64,000 nt of DNA from CAKUFA01 sp963627465 (GTDB taxonomy: Bacteria > Bacillota > Clostridia > Christensenellales > Aristaeellaceae). Under the pieces are notes generated by a model. It saw nothing but the letters and a program-made list of their open reading frames with translations, made no database searches and was not told the origin of the DNA. This document shows, piece after piece, positions 24,976 through 33,861 of the stretch. The translations under genes were made by a program, and so were the position numbers. The stretch spans positions 7,133 to 71,132 of the forward strand of contig CAVGBO010000002.1 in NCBI GenBank assembly GCA_963627465.1, given 5' to 3'. How positions within the stretch are numbered: position 1 is the first letter of the stretch; each line of letters begins with the position of its first letter.

Positions 24976-26241
24976 TGCTTCGATTCGAATCAGGTTTTCC
25001 ACCTTGCAAAGGGAAAGATCCAACTCCTTCAACGCCGACTGAACAACCTGCTCTTCGGTTTTGCCTGTTACCAGCATCATCTGGCCGTCTTCCGATGTTT
25101 GTGTCATGCCTTCGATAGCAATGTTCGCCTTTGCGAAGCATGCCGCCACATCGCTGAGGGCATCAGCACCATCCGCAGCAGACAGACGAATGCAATATTT
25201 CGTTGTCCAGTTATCATCAAAGATAGTCTCCGGGTCAGGTTCCGCTGTGTTGGCAAAGGTAGGATAGGGATAGTGTCCTTCGGCTTTCGCAGCCTGCAAA
25301 ATATCCCCCACGATGGCACTGGCGGTGGGCATGTCCCCTGCCCCACGGCCTTGCAGCATCATTTCCTTGCAGGCATGGCCGTACAGGTAAACCGCATTGA
25401 AGGAGCCATTCACCCCTGCCAAAGGATGCTCCTTCGGCAGGAAGGTAGGATGCACCCGTACCTCCACTTTGCTGCCCTCCTGCTTGGCCACTGCCAGCAG
25501 TTTCAGCACATAACCCATTTTCTTGCCCCAGGCAATATCCGCAGCCGTCACCTTGGTGATACCTTCCCGGTATACCTTGTCGTAGGTCACCCGTGTATGG
25601 AAAGCCAAGGAAGCCATGATAGACAGCTTATAGGCTGCATCCATGCCTTCCACATCGCTGGTGGGATCAGGCTCCGCCAAGCCCAGCTTTTGGGCATCCG
25701 CCAGCACCGCCTGATAGTCCTCTCCGTTTTCCGTCATCCGGGAAAGGATGTAATTGGTGGTGCCGTTGATAATCCCCATAATCGAGGAAATTCGGTTGGC
25801 CTGTAGGGACTGGGTCAAGGCACCGATGATCGGGATGGCACCGCCCACGCTGGCTTCATAATACAGGCCTACGCCGTTCTTTTCCGCCGCAGCCTGCAAA
25901 AGATGCCAATTCAATGCCAAGGCAACCTTGTTGGCGGTTACCACGGTTTTGCCGTTTTCCAGTGCCTTCAGCATGTACTCCGTTGCCGGATGCTCGCCGC
26001 CCATGAACTCCGCCACCAAGGTGATTTCGGGATCCAGCAGCACATCGTCCGGGTTATCGGTCAGGATCTCCCGGGGCACATCGCAGGAACGCTGTTTATT
26101 GAGAGAGCGCACCAGCACCTTCTTTACCCGAATCGTCAGGTGCTGCTGACAAGCCAGTTCATCCGCATATCCTTGCAGCAGTTTCCACACGCCGCCGCCC
26201 ACGTTGCCGCAGCCCAGAAAGCCCATGACCAATTCTTTCAT
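24973..26241 (-). CDS. hom: Homoserine dehydrogenase
   Basis: A 422-aa NAD(P)-dependent enzyme making homoserine for threonine and methionine. The nucleotide-binding start is GFLGCGNVGGGV, the catalytic domain has GIINGTTNYILS and DVEGMDAAYKL, and a C-terminal ACT domain (from about residue 340) suggests feedback control by threonine. The start overlaps the end of coaX by 4 nt (ATGA), so hom is translated with it. Its operon partners, coaX and an ECF S-component, are not amino-acid genes. Confidence 0.93.
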   Translation of the reverse strand: MKELVMGFLGCGNVGGGVWKLLQGYADELACQQHLTIRVKKVLVRSLNKQRSCDVPREILTDNPDDVLLDPEITLVAEFMGGEHPATEYMLKALENGKTVVTANKVALALNWHLLQAAAEKNGVGLYYEASVGGAIPIIGALTQSLQANRISSIMGIINGTTNYILSRMTENGEDYQAVLADAQKLGLAEPDPTSDVEGMDAAYKLSIMASLAFHTRVTYDKVYREGITKVTAADIAWGKKMGYVLKLLAVAKQEGSKVEVRVHPTFLPKEHPLAGVNGSFNAVYLYGHACKEMMLQGRGAGDMPTASAIVGDILQAAKAEGHYPYPTFANTAEPDPETIFDDNWTTKYCIRLSAADGADALSDVAACFAKANIAIEGMTQTSEDGQMMLVTGKTEEQVVQSALKELDLSLCKVENLIRIEA

Positions 26242-27020
26242 TTCACCACAGTCCCTTCATGATTCCGCTCATAAATCAGCCGCAGTCCCTTCAGTGTCAG
26301 CAGGCCATCCAGCTTATCGATGCACTTGGCATCCTCGCTGAAGAGCAGTGCCATGCCGCCGGTAGCCACAACCGTAGCCTCTCTGCCCAGCTCCTGCTTC
26401 ATCTTCCGCACAATGTTCCGCACCAAACCTACATAGCCGTAGTACATGCCGGATTGGAGATTGGTCAGGGTGGTGCGGCCAATGACCCGGTCAGGGCGGG
26501 TCAGTTCAAATCTCGGCAGTTTGGCCGTGCCGGTGACCAGTGCTTCCGAAGCCAGCTTCACACCGGGGCAGATGCACCCGCCCAGGAATGTGCCTCCTTC
26601 ATCTACCACACCGAAGGTGGTAGCAGAGCCAAAGTCAATGAAGATGCAGGGAGCACCGTACTCCGCATAGGCGGCCACCGCGTTGGCAATTCGATCCGAT
26701 CCCAGCTCCCGGGGATTTTCATACCGAATGTTAATGCCCGTCTTGATGCCGGGACCCACAAACATGGGAGCTTGATGGAAATAGTTCCGGCACATATGCT
26801 CAATGGTAAAGTTAATGGTAGGTGCCACGCTGGAGATGGCAATACCCTCCACCTGCGCAGGGTCAACACCTTCATGGGCGAACAGGTTGCACAGCAGAAT
26901 CCCGTATTCATCGGAGGTATACTGCTTGTTGGTACTCACCCGCCAGTAATTGACCATTTGATCGCCGTCGAACAGCGCCGTCTTCATGTTGGTATTGCCA
27001 ATATCCATGGTAAAAATCAT
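26238..27020 (-). CDS. coaX: Type III pantothenate kinase
   Basis: A 260-aa ASKHA-fold kinase that phosphorylates pantothenate, the first step of CoA synthesis. Motifs: TMDIGNTNMKTALFDGD (phosphate 1), GSDRIANAVAAY and IDFGSATTFGVVD (phosphate 2), and GGCICPGVKLA. The start at 27020 is set by GGAGG 8 nt upstream; an upstream ATG adjoins the ribosome site too closely. Type III kinases need a monovalent cation and resist CoA inhibition. The ECF S-component gene directly upstream suggests that pantothenate or a precursor is imported by it. Confidence 0.93.
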   Translation of the reverse strand: MIFTMDIGNTNMKTALFDGDQMVNYWRVSTNKQYTSDEYGILLCNLFAHEGVDPAQVEGIAISSVAPTINFTIEHMCRNYFHQAPMFVGPGIKTGINIRYENPRELGSDRIANAVAAYAEYGAPCIFIDFGSATTFGVVDEGGTFLGGCICPGVKLASEALVTGTAKLPRFELTRPDRVIGRTTLTNLQSGMYYGYVGLVRNIVRKMKQELGREATVVATGGMALLFSEDAKCIDKLDGLLTLKGLRLIYERNHEGTVVK

Positions 27021-27065
27021 GGGGATCATCCTCCGATGATAACCCGACGATATCGGGAAAATTCT

Positions 27066-27098
27066 TTGCCGGGTCAGGGCTTTCGCCTTACCCGGCAA
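27066..27098 (-). terminator. Hairpin between the ECF gene and coaX
   Basis: TTGCCGGGT...GGC pairs with GCC...ACCCGGCAA, capped by a GAAA-like loop on the minus strand. It is followed by AGAATTTT, so partial termination or mRNA stabilisation is likely. Confidence 0.5.
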
Positions 27099-27104
27099 TG
27101 TTTG

Positions 27105-27704
27105 TTATGCTTTGCGGCCGACCTTGCGAATAGCTGCCACAATGGGCGGTGCAATCAATGCTGCCGCAACGGCTTCTGCAGGGCCTGCGCCGCCGGCCGT
27201 TGCGCCGATGGCTGCCAGCACCTTGGCATTATCAATGCCCAGCATGGTATAAAACAGCAGCATCATGCCCAGGTACAGCACCGTGTTGGTCAAGGATCCC
27301 AAGGCGCATGCCACCGGCATAGAAGCCTTGCGCCATTTGCCTTCCAGAGCTTTGTTCACGAAATAAATCACCGCCGGCACGCACAGCCGGGGCACAAAGG
27401 TCATCACGGCCGTCAGCACCGGGCTTGCCCCCATCAGGGTGCCCACCAGGACAGAGGGCTTCAGCAACGCAGACAGAAAGCTGGTCATGCCAAAGGCAAG
27501 CCCCAGACCTAGGCCGCATTTCAGTCCCATATACAGAGTGCCCACTGCTACAGGGATCACCAGCAGCGTCACGTTGCACCAGCCCAGGGGGATCAGTCCC
27601 AAAGGTGTCTGTCCCAGCAGAAAGATCAGTGCCACGAAAAGCCCCATCAGACACAGCCGCTTCAGATCCGTCTTTTTCGTTCCGGGTTTCTTGGTTGTTT
27701 CCAT
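27105..27704 (-). CDS. ECF transporter S-component (substrate-binding membrane subunit)
   Basis: A 199-aa membrane protein with about six helices, the size of ECF S-components. The N-terminal segment has the small-residue packing (LCLMGLFVALIFLLGQTPLG) used to bind the shared EcfT subunit, and the loop GLGLAFGMTSFLSALL resembles vitamin-type S subunits. S-components deliver vitamins through the shared EcfAAT module, which is not here. Position before coaX suggests pantothenate or a precursor as substrate (inference). The GGAGGAAAA site and a promoter at 27819-27847 lie upstream. Confidence 0.8.
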   Translation of the reverse strand: METTKKPGTKKTDLKRLCLMGLFVALIFLLGQTPLGLIPLGWCNVTLLVIPVAVGTLYMGLKCGLGLGLAFGMTSFLSALLKPSVLVGTLMGASPVLTAVMTFVPRLCVPAVIYFVNKALEGKWRKASMPVACALGSLTNTVLYLGMMLLFYTMLGIDNAKVLAAIGATAGGAGPAEAVAAALIAPPIVAAIRKVGRKA

Positions 27705-27761
27705 TGGTTTTCCTCCGTTCAGGCTCCGATATCGGATGCCCTACGCTATTGAATTCTGCAC

Positions 27762-27804
27762 GGGTTCAAGTACTGTCCGGCGCCAAAGCTGCCGGCAGTG
27801 ACCC
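27762..27804 (-). promoter_or_regulatory. Structured 5' leader of the ECF-coaX-hom operon
   Basis: On the transcript GGGT (27804-27801) can pair with ACCC near 27762-27765, and inside it CTGCCGGC with GCGCCGGACAG. The hairpin lies between promoter and the ribosome site, with no T run. It may be a cis-acting RNA element. Confidence 0.35.
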
Positions 27805-27818
27805 AAAGCAGTGTGTTC

Positions 27819-27847
27819 ATTATACCTTTTCCCGGCATGGATGTAAA
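27819..27847 (-). promoter_or_regulatory. Promoter of the ECF-coaX-hom operon
   Basis: Minus-strand TTTACA (27847-27842), 17 bp, TATAAT (27824-27819). Confidence 0.8.
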
Positions 27848-27899
27848 GGAATTTCCAGTGTGTTTCCAAAGTTCCCCTGTGAAACTTCGCCGTCTGTAC

Positions 27900-30800
27900 T
27901 TAGGCTGTTCCCTCCTGCTGCTTCAGGGCGATAAAGGCCGCTGCACACTGCATCAGCAGGTCTGCATCCACTTTTGCGCCCATATTCGCCGCACGAATCA
28001 CACGCCTGCGCATAGGCTCTGTCAACCGACCATTTTCCACGCTTTCCGGGAAAATCAATGCCGACTCCTGTGGAAAAAATGCCGCCAGCTGCAGCAGGAA
28101 TCGTTCCAGCACAACGGGTACAGGCAGGATGATGGCTTCCTGTCCCTTGCGTACCTGGGGCACGTCCGGAATTTCTTCCTGCATCCGCTTCATGCGCATA
28201 AGCCCCAGCGTAATTTCCTGCTTGAGATTTTTACTGAAAATCAGCGGATGATCCTGTGTCGGATGGTTGCTGCTCATGCCCAGCCGAATAAACTGTTTCA
28301 GCTTCTGCCGGGTCATCTCATCCGTGTCTTGAATCCCGGCAGTCCCACGCCCGGCAAAGCAAAGCTCCATGTAGGGCGGCAGCCGGTCGTTCAGCGTAGC
28401 ATCCTGAAAAGTGCCTTCCAGCATCAGGCCTGCCAGCGTCAGCAAGAAGGCCTCGTGAATCAACAGTTCGGATCGAATGAGCATGCATCCATTGGCCATC
28501 TCACTCGGTGCCCGCATCACAGCCCTACCGAAAGCCCCAAGGAAGGCATCCAACTCCATTTGTCCTCGCTGCATGGCCTTCAGGCTGGTCATGCCCCCTT
28601 CCAACTTTTCCGCAAGGCTCTGCATGGCCTGCTGCAAAGTCTCCGGCCCCTCCGGCAGATGTTCATGCAAAAGGGATGCACGGTGCGTCAGGCTTTCCAG
28701 CAGCATCATCTGCACGCCCAAGGGCAGTGAGCAGCTTGTCACCGGCTGAGAAATACCCTGCAGCCACAGGGTCATTTCTGCACTGCTGCCGCCCACGTCC
28801 AGCACCATCATGCCGCCACGAATGCCTTCGATTTCCCGGAAATAGGTTTGCTCTGCCTGATGCTCCTCGGCAAAGGTAACGGCCGCCGCCGGCAAGCCGG
28901 TTTGTTCCGCCACCTGCTGAGCCAGCCTCTTCATATCTGCCTGCCAGGTTTTCCGCCCGTCGGTTGCCATGCCCGTGGGCACGGCAAATCGCCACTGGAT
29001 GCTGTCCGCCCCGTGCAGCACAGCCGTTAAGCTGCCTTCCGTCATTAGTTGACGCAGATACATTGCTCTCGGTCTGCCCATGGCCGTTCCGGTCGTGCCA
29101 TATTTCAGCCCATAGGTCACGTTGGATGCCGGTTCTCCCCCGCGGAACATTCTTCCGTCTTCGAAGAGCGTTTGCCCGTCTCCGCTGATTTCCTCTGCCG
29201 ACGGCATGGTGGGCAACAACGGCGAAGACGGCAGCACAGCCGCTGCCAAGTCTTTGCCCGTCCCTGCTAGCATCAGCTGCATACCGGGTATTTTTCCTGT
29301 ATCCAAGAAGGTGTCTCCCTGCTTCAGGAGCATGGACGTGCCGGCGATTCCCATATCCACTGCTGCCGTCACGGCTTCGCCTGCCGGAATGGGGCTTTCC
29401 TGCACCGCAACCGGCAAAATGCCCATATCATGCCCATTGATTTGAACGCAAAACGCCCTTGGGTATGCTTTTGTCTGCAAAAGCCACCACTGACCGCCGT
29501 CTTCTGCCATGTGATGCCGACCTTCCTGCCATGCGCCGTCAAGGAGCATTTTCACAGAAAGGTTCAATTCCTCCGTGTTGGTCGGCCAATGAACAAATGT
29601 GGCGTAACAATGCCACCGTTCTTTCGGCAGTGCCATGCCCGGCCACACGCCCATGGTGGGGAGTTCCTCCCGCCGCAGGGAAAGCACGTCTTCCGTTGCA
29701 TAGGTTTTTGTCAGCGTAATCGCCTGCTGTCCGGCAAGCTTGATCGCTGCCGTGTACGCTTTCCCATCAAAGAAAACACAAGGCTGCTTTGCATCCCATA
29801 TGACAGCATCACCGCCGGCAACAGCCGCCGCAAAGTCTGCCGTCATGGGACACAATGCATTTTTCACCGGAACCTGCTCTCCCAAGGATGCATCCTCCGG
29901 CGCATCATGAGGCAGCAGTGTCAGCCCTTGGGTAAAGACATCCCCGGCACAAGCCAGTTTTTCACCCAAAGCCTGCTCCATCAGCCACCGGAATCCGCAT
30001 GGTGCCGTCTGTTTATCCTCATCCCGCAGCAGAATTTCGGTCTGCTGGGTTTGGGACGCTGTCACTGCTTCTTCTCCGGCTGATTGCAGCAAATTGCGAA
30101 GGGCAGACAGGCACGGATGCTCCTTCGCCCACGTCTGCAACCGTTCACCCAGACTTTTTCGCCATTGCGGTGCATGCTGCTCCAGAAATTGAATTTCCTT
30201 TGCCAGTGTCGCCAGTGCTTCCTCTTCTCCTGGCATGTAAACCGGACTCAGCCCTTGCTGTCCGTCCTCTCTCGCAAAAGGTTTCCCCTGCCATGCATAC
30301 GTCCGGCACACCTGCACCGCCTCTTCCAGTGCTGCATCATGTACGCCAAAGCAATGGAAGAACACGTCATCTTTTCCCAAATGCAGCTTTTCTTCCTGCA
30401 TGGTCAGGTCATGAAAGTATTTCTCTCCATCAAGGCCGCAGACGCTTTTCACCCGAATCAGCAGTGCCGCTTGTGTTTCCTCATGGTCATCGCTGATTGC
30501 TTCCCGTGCCGCATCGTCAACATCTTGAAGCGTGTGAAGAAATGCCTTGAAAGGCTTGGCCTGCTCTTCCTCTTGCAAGGATTGAATAATCTGTTCCAGC
30601 CTTTTCTCTGCCAGGATGCGTTCCTGATCATGCATTTGCAGGCAGGGATTTTCCTGCCCCAGGATCCGCCGCATGGGATCCGGCCATGTTTCCTGCATGG
30701 TCAGGGGAATCGGCACCGCTGTCACGGCTTTTGACCCCAAAGCAATGGGTGTCACCTGTTCCCCGTGATGCAGGCAAAGCACACGCAGGCCTTCCTGTCT

Positions 30801-31136
30801 TCTGGTTTCATCTGCTGTGCTGAGGATGGCCGCCGTCAAAGGCCTTTCTTCATCAAAGTCATGGAAGCGCAGCGTATCCGTTGTTTCCCATCCGTCCCAC
30901 AGCAAGAGCAGGCTCATAAGTCTGCGCCATGCCCATACTTCCGGGGATTCAGCTTCTTCCTGCAATGCTCGTATCAGCAGCTTTTCCCGGCGGAACAAAT
31001 CCGTTCCGCCCAGCATGGCCTGTTCGCTTTTCTGCACCTTGCAGGGAACAAAGCCTTCCCCCTCGCCCAAGGCAAACCGTCCGATTCTTCTCGGCAGGAA
31101 AACCATACTGTCGTTTGCTTGTCCCTGTTTCTTCAT
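27900..31136 (-). CDS. Large protein with an actin/Hsp70-type (ASKHA) ATPase domain
   Basis: A 1078-aa cytoplasmic protein with no signal peptide or membrane helix. Residues about 585-960 hold an actin/Hsp70/sugar-kinase ATPase core: phosphate-1 motif AAVDMGIAGTSM near 592, a connecting RFAVPTGM, phosphate-2 motif VLDVGGSSAEMTLWL near 778 and an adenosine motif CFAGRGTAGI near 925. The first 580 residues are Gln/Glu/Leu-rich and helical with no known domain; residues 860-1078 are helical. Length and layout recall the SrfB family, but I cannot confirm this. Its ATG overlaps the stop of the 616-aa partner gene by 4 nt, so both are made together. Function unknown; an ATP-driven switch or scaffold is likely. 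Confidence 0.7.
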   Translation of the reverse strand: MKKQGQANDSMVFLPRRIGRFALGEGEGFVPCKVQKSEQAMLGGTDLFRREKLLIRALQEEAESPEVWAWRRLMSLLLLWDGWETTDTLRFHDFDEERPLTAAILSTADETRRQEGLRVLCLHHGEQVTPIALGSKAVTAVPIPLTMQETWPDPMRRILGQENPCLQMHDQERILAEKRLEQIIQSLQEEEQAKPFKAFLHTLQDVDDAAREAISDDHEETQAALLIRVKSVCGLDGEKYFHDLTMQEEKLHLGKDDVFFHCFGVHDAALEEAVQVCRTYAWQGKPFAREDGQQGLSPVYMPGEEEALATLAKEIQFLEQHAPQWRKSLGERLQTWAKEHPCLSALRNLLQSAGEEAVTASQTQQTEILLRDEDKQTAPCGFRWLMEQALGEKLACAGDVFTQGLTLLPHDAPEDASLGEQVPVKNALCPMTADFAAAVAGGDAVIWDAKQPCVFFDGKAYTAAIKLAGQQAITLTKTYATEDVLSLRREELPTMGVWPGMALPKERWHCYATFVHWPTNTEELNLSVKMLLDGAWQEGRHHMAEDGGQWWLLQTKAYPRAFCVQINGHDMGILPVAVQESPIPAGEAVTAAVDMGIAGTSMLLKQGDTFLDTGKIPGMQLMLAGTGKDLAAAVLPSSPLLPTMPSAEEISGDGQTLFEDGRMFRGGEPASNVTYGLKYGTTGTAMGRPRAMYLRQLMTEGSLTAVLHGADSIQWRFAVPTGMATDGRKTWQADMKRLAQQVAEQTGLPAAAVTFAEEHQAEQTYFREIEGIRGGMMVLDVGGSSAEMTLWLQGISQPVTSCSLPLGVQMMLLESLTHRASLLHEHLPEGPETLQQAMQSLAEKLEGGMTSLKAMQRGQMELDAFLGAFGRAVMRAPSEMANGCMLIRSELLIHEAFLLTLAGLMLEGTFQDATLNDRLPPYMELCFAGRGTAGIQDTDEMTRQKLKQFIRLGMSSNHPTQDHPLIFSKNLKQEITLGLMRMKRMQEEIPDVPQVRKGQEAIILPVPVVLERFLLQLAAFFPQESALIFPESVENGRLTEPMRRRVIRAANMGAKVDADLLMQCAAAFIALKQQEGTA

Positions 31137-32983
31137 GGCGTTTCCTCCTGCACTGCACGCAACAGACGCTCCAGCAAAATGCCAAGCGGCGATGTTCCTT
31201 CCTCTGGCGGCTTCTCATTCTTCTTGTCAACGATTGTTTGCAGCACTTCCTGGACGGATGCGCTTTTCCCTCCCTGCACGGCACTAGGAAACAACTGGCT
31301 TGCTTCTGCCCAAAGGGTTTTTCGTTCACGAACTTCTTCTGTGGACTTCAAGGCATGCATTTGCGTCCATAGACTGCTGTCCACCAGCCCATTCTCCGGC
31401 TTTTCATTTTCCGGCAGTACCGGCGGCAGACGGTCAATCTGCTCCGCTTCCCCTGCATCTTGATCCGCCGTTACCCGCTGTAACTGTGCACGAAGGAGCC
31501 GGAGATGATTTTCCAATCGATGCAGGCTGTGCCGAAGGGACAAATTTTCGGTATCCATGCTGAGTGCCTTCCGATCTGCCTGCACCTGCTTTTCTTCTCT
31601 GTCAATGGCCGCTTCAATACCTTCCTCCATCTGTTCCATCAAACGGAGTTTAGCCATGCCCCCGGTGCGCCTGTCCCACACACGCTGATTACCTTCCAGC
31701 CGCAGCACCTCATCATGCTGCTCCCGTGCCAGGCGCAGGGTTTCATCCGCTTCGTTTTCCTGTATTTCTCCTCGGCGGACAACACTTTCCGTATCCATAC
31801 CGCTGCGGTGGATTTCTTCCTCCATCAGCATCCAACTGCCGTAAGCATCCAGAAGCTTTCTGTAATTTTCGCCGGAGGACAACTGCATGGCTCTTTGGGT
31901 TTCTTCATTCCGCATGGCAGTGGGAACAGCGGAGGTCATCTGCTCCATCCACGCCGCAAAGCCGTGAAGGAGGGTCATCACCGCCTGCCAAGTTTCCTTT
32001 TTCTGTTCTCCCTGTAGTAATTTCTTCACGTACCGATAGAGTGCCACATCGCAGCCCATGCCCCGGGCTTGAAGCACATTCTTTCCCTGCAAGGCGGCGG
32101 TAACGGTGGCATTCACGGTTCCCTCCGCAAGGAGTGCCAGGCGCAGCAATGCCCCATACCCCTGCCGGTATTCCTTTTCCGCATCGCCAAACATCCGCCA
32201 GGACATCCAATGCTCTCCTGTACGGTAGGTAAAGCATCCCTGTCCATCCTGACAGAAGAAGTGGACTGCACAGCGGATGCTGAGCCAATCCGTCAATCTC
32301 GGTTCAACTATACTTCCTATCTGCCAGCAATCTTCCGGCATGCCCAGCAGATAGGCAGCATCCTGCTGCCAGCCATCCTGCTGAAGGAGTGCCTCCGCCG
32401 TTTGCCGATTTTCGTCCTGCTCCGGCAGCAACAGCAGCACCCCAAGACGGATGGTCTTCATGATTTCCCTCAGATACTGGGTCAGCAGCGGCAGTCGTGC
32501 AGCCGTGTCTTCATCATCGGCATAGCCGCACAGGAGCAGCGTTTCCGGGTTTTCGCCCAGCCATTGCCGGAGACGGCTGTCTTCCGTCAGGTGCTGAAGC
32601 ATCATGGCAAAATCAATCGCCTTCTGCTTTTGCTGAAGGGTTGACACATCGTCGCCTGCCGTCAGTGCCTGCCAAAGGAGTACCTCTTCTTCCGTTTTCG
32701 GCCGGCTCGTTTCATGCTTTTCTGTCTCCCAAGGGGTCACCGTCAAAGCAGCACGAAATCCCGGCCAGCTTGCATCCGCCGGCATGATGCTCCGCACCTG
32801 CCGGTAAGCTTCTAGCTGGGGTGTTAAGCGCTGAAGGGCTTCCGGCGTTTCATCTGCACAGAGAATCTGTACATCCTCCATACTTTTCCCATCTGCATGA
32901 AGCACCCCTGCGGCGGCAGCCCACAGGAAGCTTTCCGCCAGGCGTGCCCCTCCCTGACCCAGAAACAAGATTCGGCTCGTCAT
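31133..32983 (-). CDS. Rossmann-like protein with C-terminal coiled coil, partner of the ASKHA ATPase
   Basis: A 616-aa cytoplasmic protein. It begins SRILFLGQGGARLAESFLW, a beta strand followed by a GxGG loop and a helix as in tubulin-like or Rossmann nucleotide-binding folds; the later segments LLLCGYADDEDTAARLP and IRLGVLLLLPEQD fit further strands of such a fold. The tubulin GGGTGSG motif is not seen, so nucleotide binding is uncertain. Residues about 430-550 form a long charged coiled coil (EREEKQVQAD-like). The start at 32983 follows AAAGGAG; an 18-codon longer reading is less likely. It is the first gene of the pair, about 70 nt after the mgtC terminator, with no clear promoter of its own. 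Confidence 0.6.
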   Translation of the reverse strand: MTSRILFLGQGGARLAESFLWAAAAGVLHADGKSMEDVQILCADETPEALQRLTPQLEAYRQVRSIMPADASWPGFRAALTVTPWETEKHETSRPKTEEEVLLWQALTAGDDVSTLQQKQKAIDFAMMLQHLTEDSRLRQWLGENPETLLLCGYADDEDTAARLPLLTQYLREIMKTIRLGVLLLLPEQDENRQTAEALLQQDGWQQDAAYLLGMPEDCWQIGSIVEPRLTDWLSIRCAVHFFCQDGQGCFTYRTGEHWMSWRMFGDAEKEYRQGYGALLRLALLAEGTVNATVTAALQGKNVLQARGMGCDVALYRYVKKLLQGEQKKETWQAVMTLLHGFAAWMEQMTSAVPTAMRNEETQRAMQLSSGENYRKLLDAYGSWMLMEEEIHRSGMDTESVVRRGEIQENEADETLRLAREQHDEVLRLEGNQRVWDRRTGGMAKLRLMEQMEEGIEAAIDREEKQVQADRKALSMDTENLSLRHSLHRLENHLRLLRAQLQRVTADQDAGEAEQIDRLPPVLPENEKPENGLVDSSLWTQMHALKSTEEVRERKTLWAEASQLFPSAVQGGKSASVQEVLQTIVDKKNEKPPEEGTSPLGILLERLLRAVQEETP

Positions 32984-33039
32984 CCAAGGTGCTCCTTTCC
33001 TGCAAAATCCCTTACTAAGCTTCTTTCGCCCCGGCAAAG

Positions 33040-33071
33040 AAAAACCCTCTTTTCCAAGGTGGAAAAGAGGG
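33040..33071 (-). terminator. Terminator of the mgtC-like gene
   Basis: On the minus strand CCCTCTTTTCC pairs perfectly with GGAAAAGAGGG and is followed by TTTTTC. Confidence 0.9.
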
Positions 33072-33091
33072 GAATGTCGACCAAAGAAGTG

Positions 33092-33778
33092 TTACGTGTT
33101 CCGTGTACGGATGGCCTGAATATTGGCATACTCGGACAGGTGGTTCACAATATCCGTGTAGGTAGTGCCGCCCTGCATGTCCAAAGTGTACACGTTCGTA
33201 TACAAATTGTACTTGCCCTTGTTCTCCACGTGGAAGTCCACATCCAGCACGTGAATGTCCGCTTCCTGAAAATAAGCATTGATGAAGGCCAGCGTTTCCA
33301 CCCGGTGGATAAACTTGACTTCCACATTCTTGACGGAATTCACCTTCACCACCCGCTGCAGCAGGGTCAGGGTCACAATCACGATCACACAACCCGCCAC
33401 GGCCAGCGCATAATAGCCCATACCAACCGCAAGTCCTAGGCACCCCACGTTCCACAAGGATGCAGCGGTGGTTAGTCCAGCAATCTTCTTTTGACTGATG
33501 AAAATCGTACCTGCACCGAGGAAGCCGATGCCGCTGACTACCTGAGCCGTAAGCCGACCCATGCTGACCCCAATGCCGCTGTTCGGGTCTGTCGCATTCA
33601 GTGCCACGGTATCTGCCACCACATAGGCCTCCAAAATGGCAATGGTCGCCGCGCCTACGCACACCAGCACATGGGTACGCATGCCTGCCGGACGATTCTT
33701 CTTCTCCCGTTCAATGCCAATCACGCAGCCTACGATGACCGCAACGATCAACCGCAGACCTGCCTCCCACCATACCAA
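33092..33778 (-). CDS. MgtC/SapB-family membrane protein
   Basis: A 228-aa protein. The N-terminal 140 residues have about four to five helices with the MgtC signatures GCVIGIEREKKNRPAGMRTH, GIGFLGAGTI and LTTAASLWN. The C-terminal part (about 150-228) is a soluble ACT-like domain. MgtC proteins act in Mg2+-limited growth and in acid or membrane-potential stress; some modulate the ATP synthase. It has its own promoter and terminator. Confidence 0.9.
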   Translation of the reverse strand: MVWWEAGLRLIVAVIVGCVIGIEREKKNRPAGMRTHVLVCVGAATIAILEAYVVADTVALNATDPNSGIGVSMGRLTAQVVSGIGFLGAGTIFISQKKIAGLTTAASLWNVGCLGLAVGMGYYALAVAGCVIVIVTLTLLQRVVKVNSVKNVEVKFIHRVETLAFINAYFQEADIHVLDVDFHVENKGKYNLYTNVYTLDMQGGTTYTDIVNHLSEYANIQAIRTRNT

Positions 33779-33805
33779 AACAATCTCCCCCTTTTCGATG
33801 AACGC

Positions 33806-33834
33806 ATTTTATCACACATAGGAGCTGTTTTCAA
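33806..33834 (-). promoter_or_regulatory. Promoter of the mgtC-like gene
   Basis: Minus-strand TTGAAA (33834-33829), 17 bp, TAAAAT (33811-33806), 28 nt before the start. Confidence 0.7.
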
Positions 33835-33861
33835 GGAAAACAAAGATGTCTCGGGTTCATG

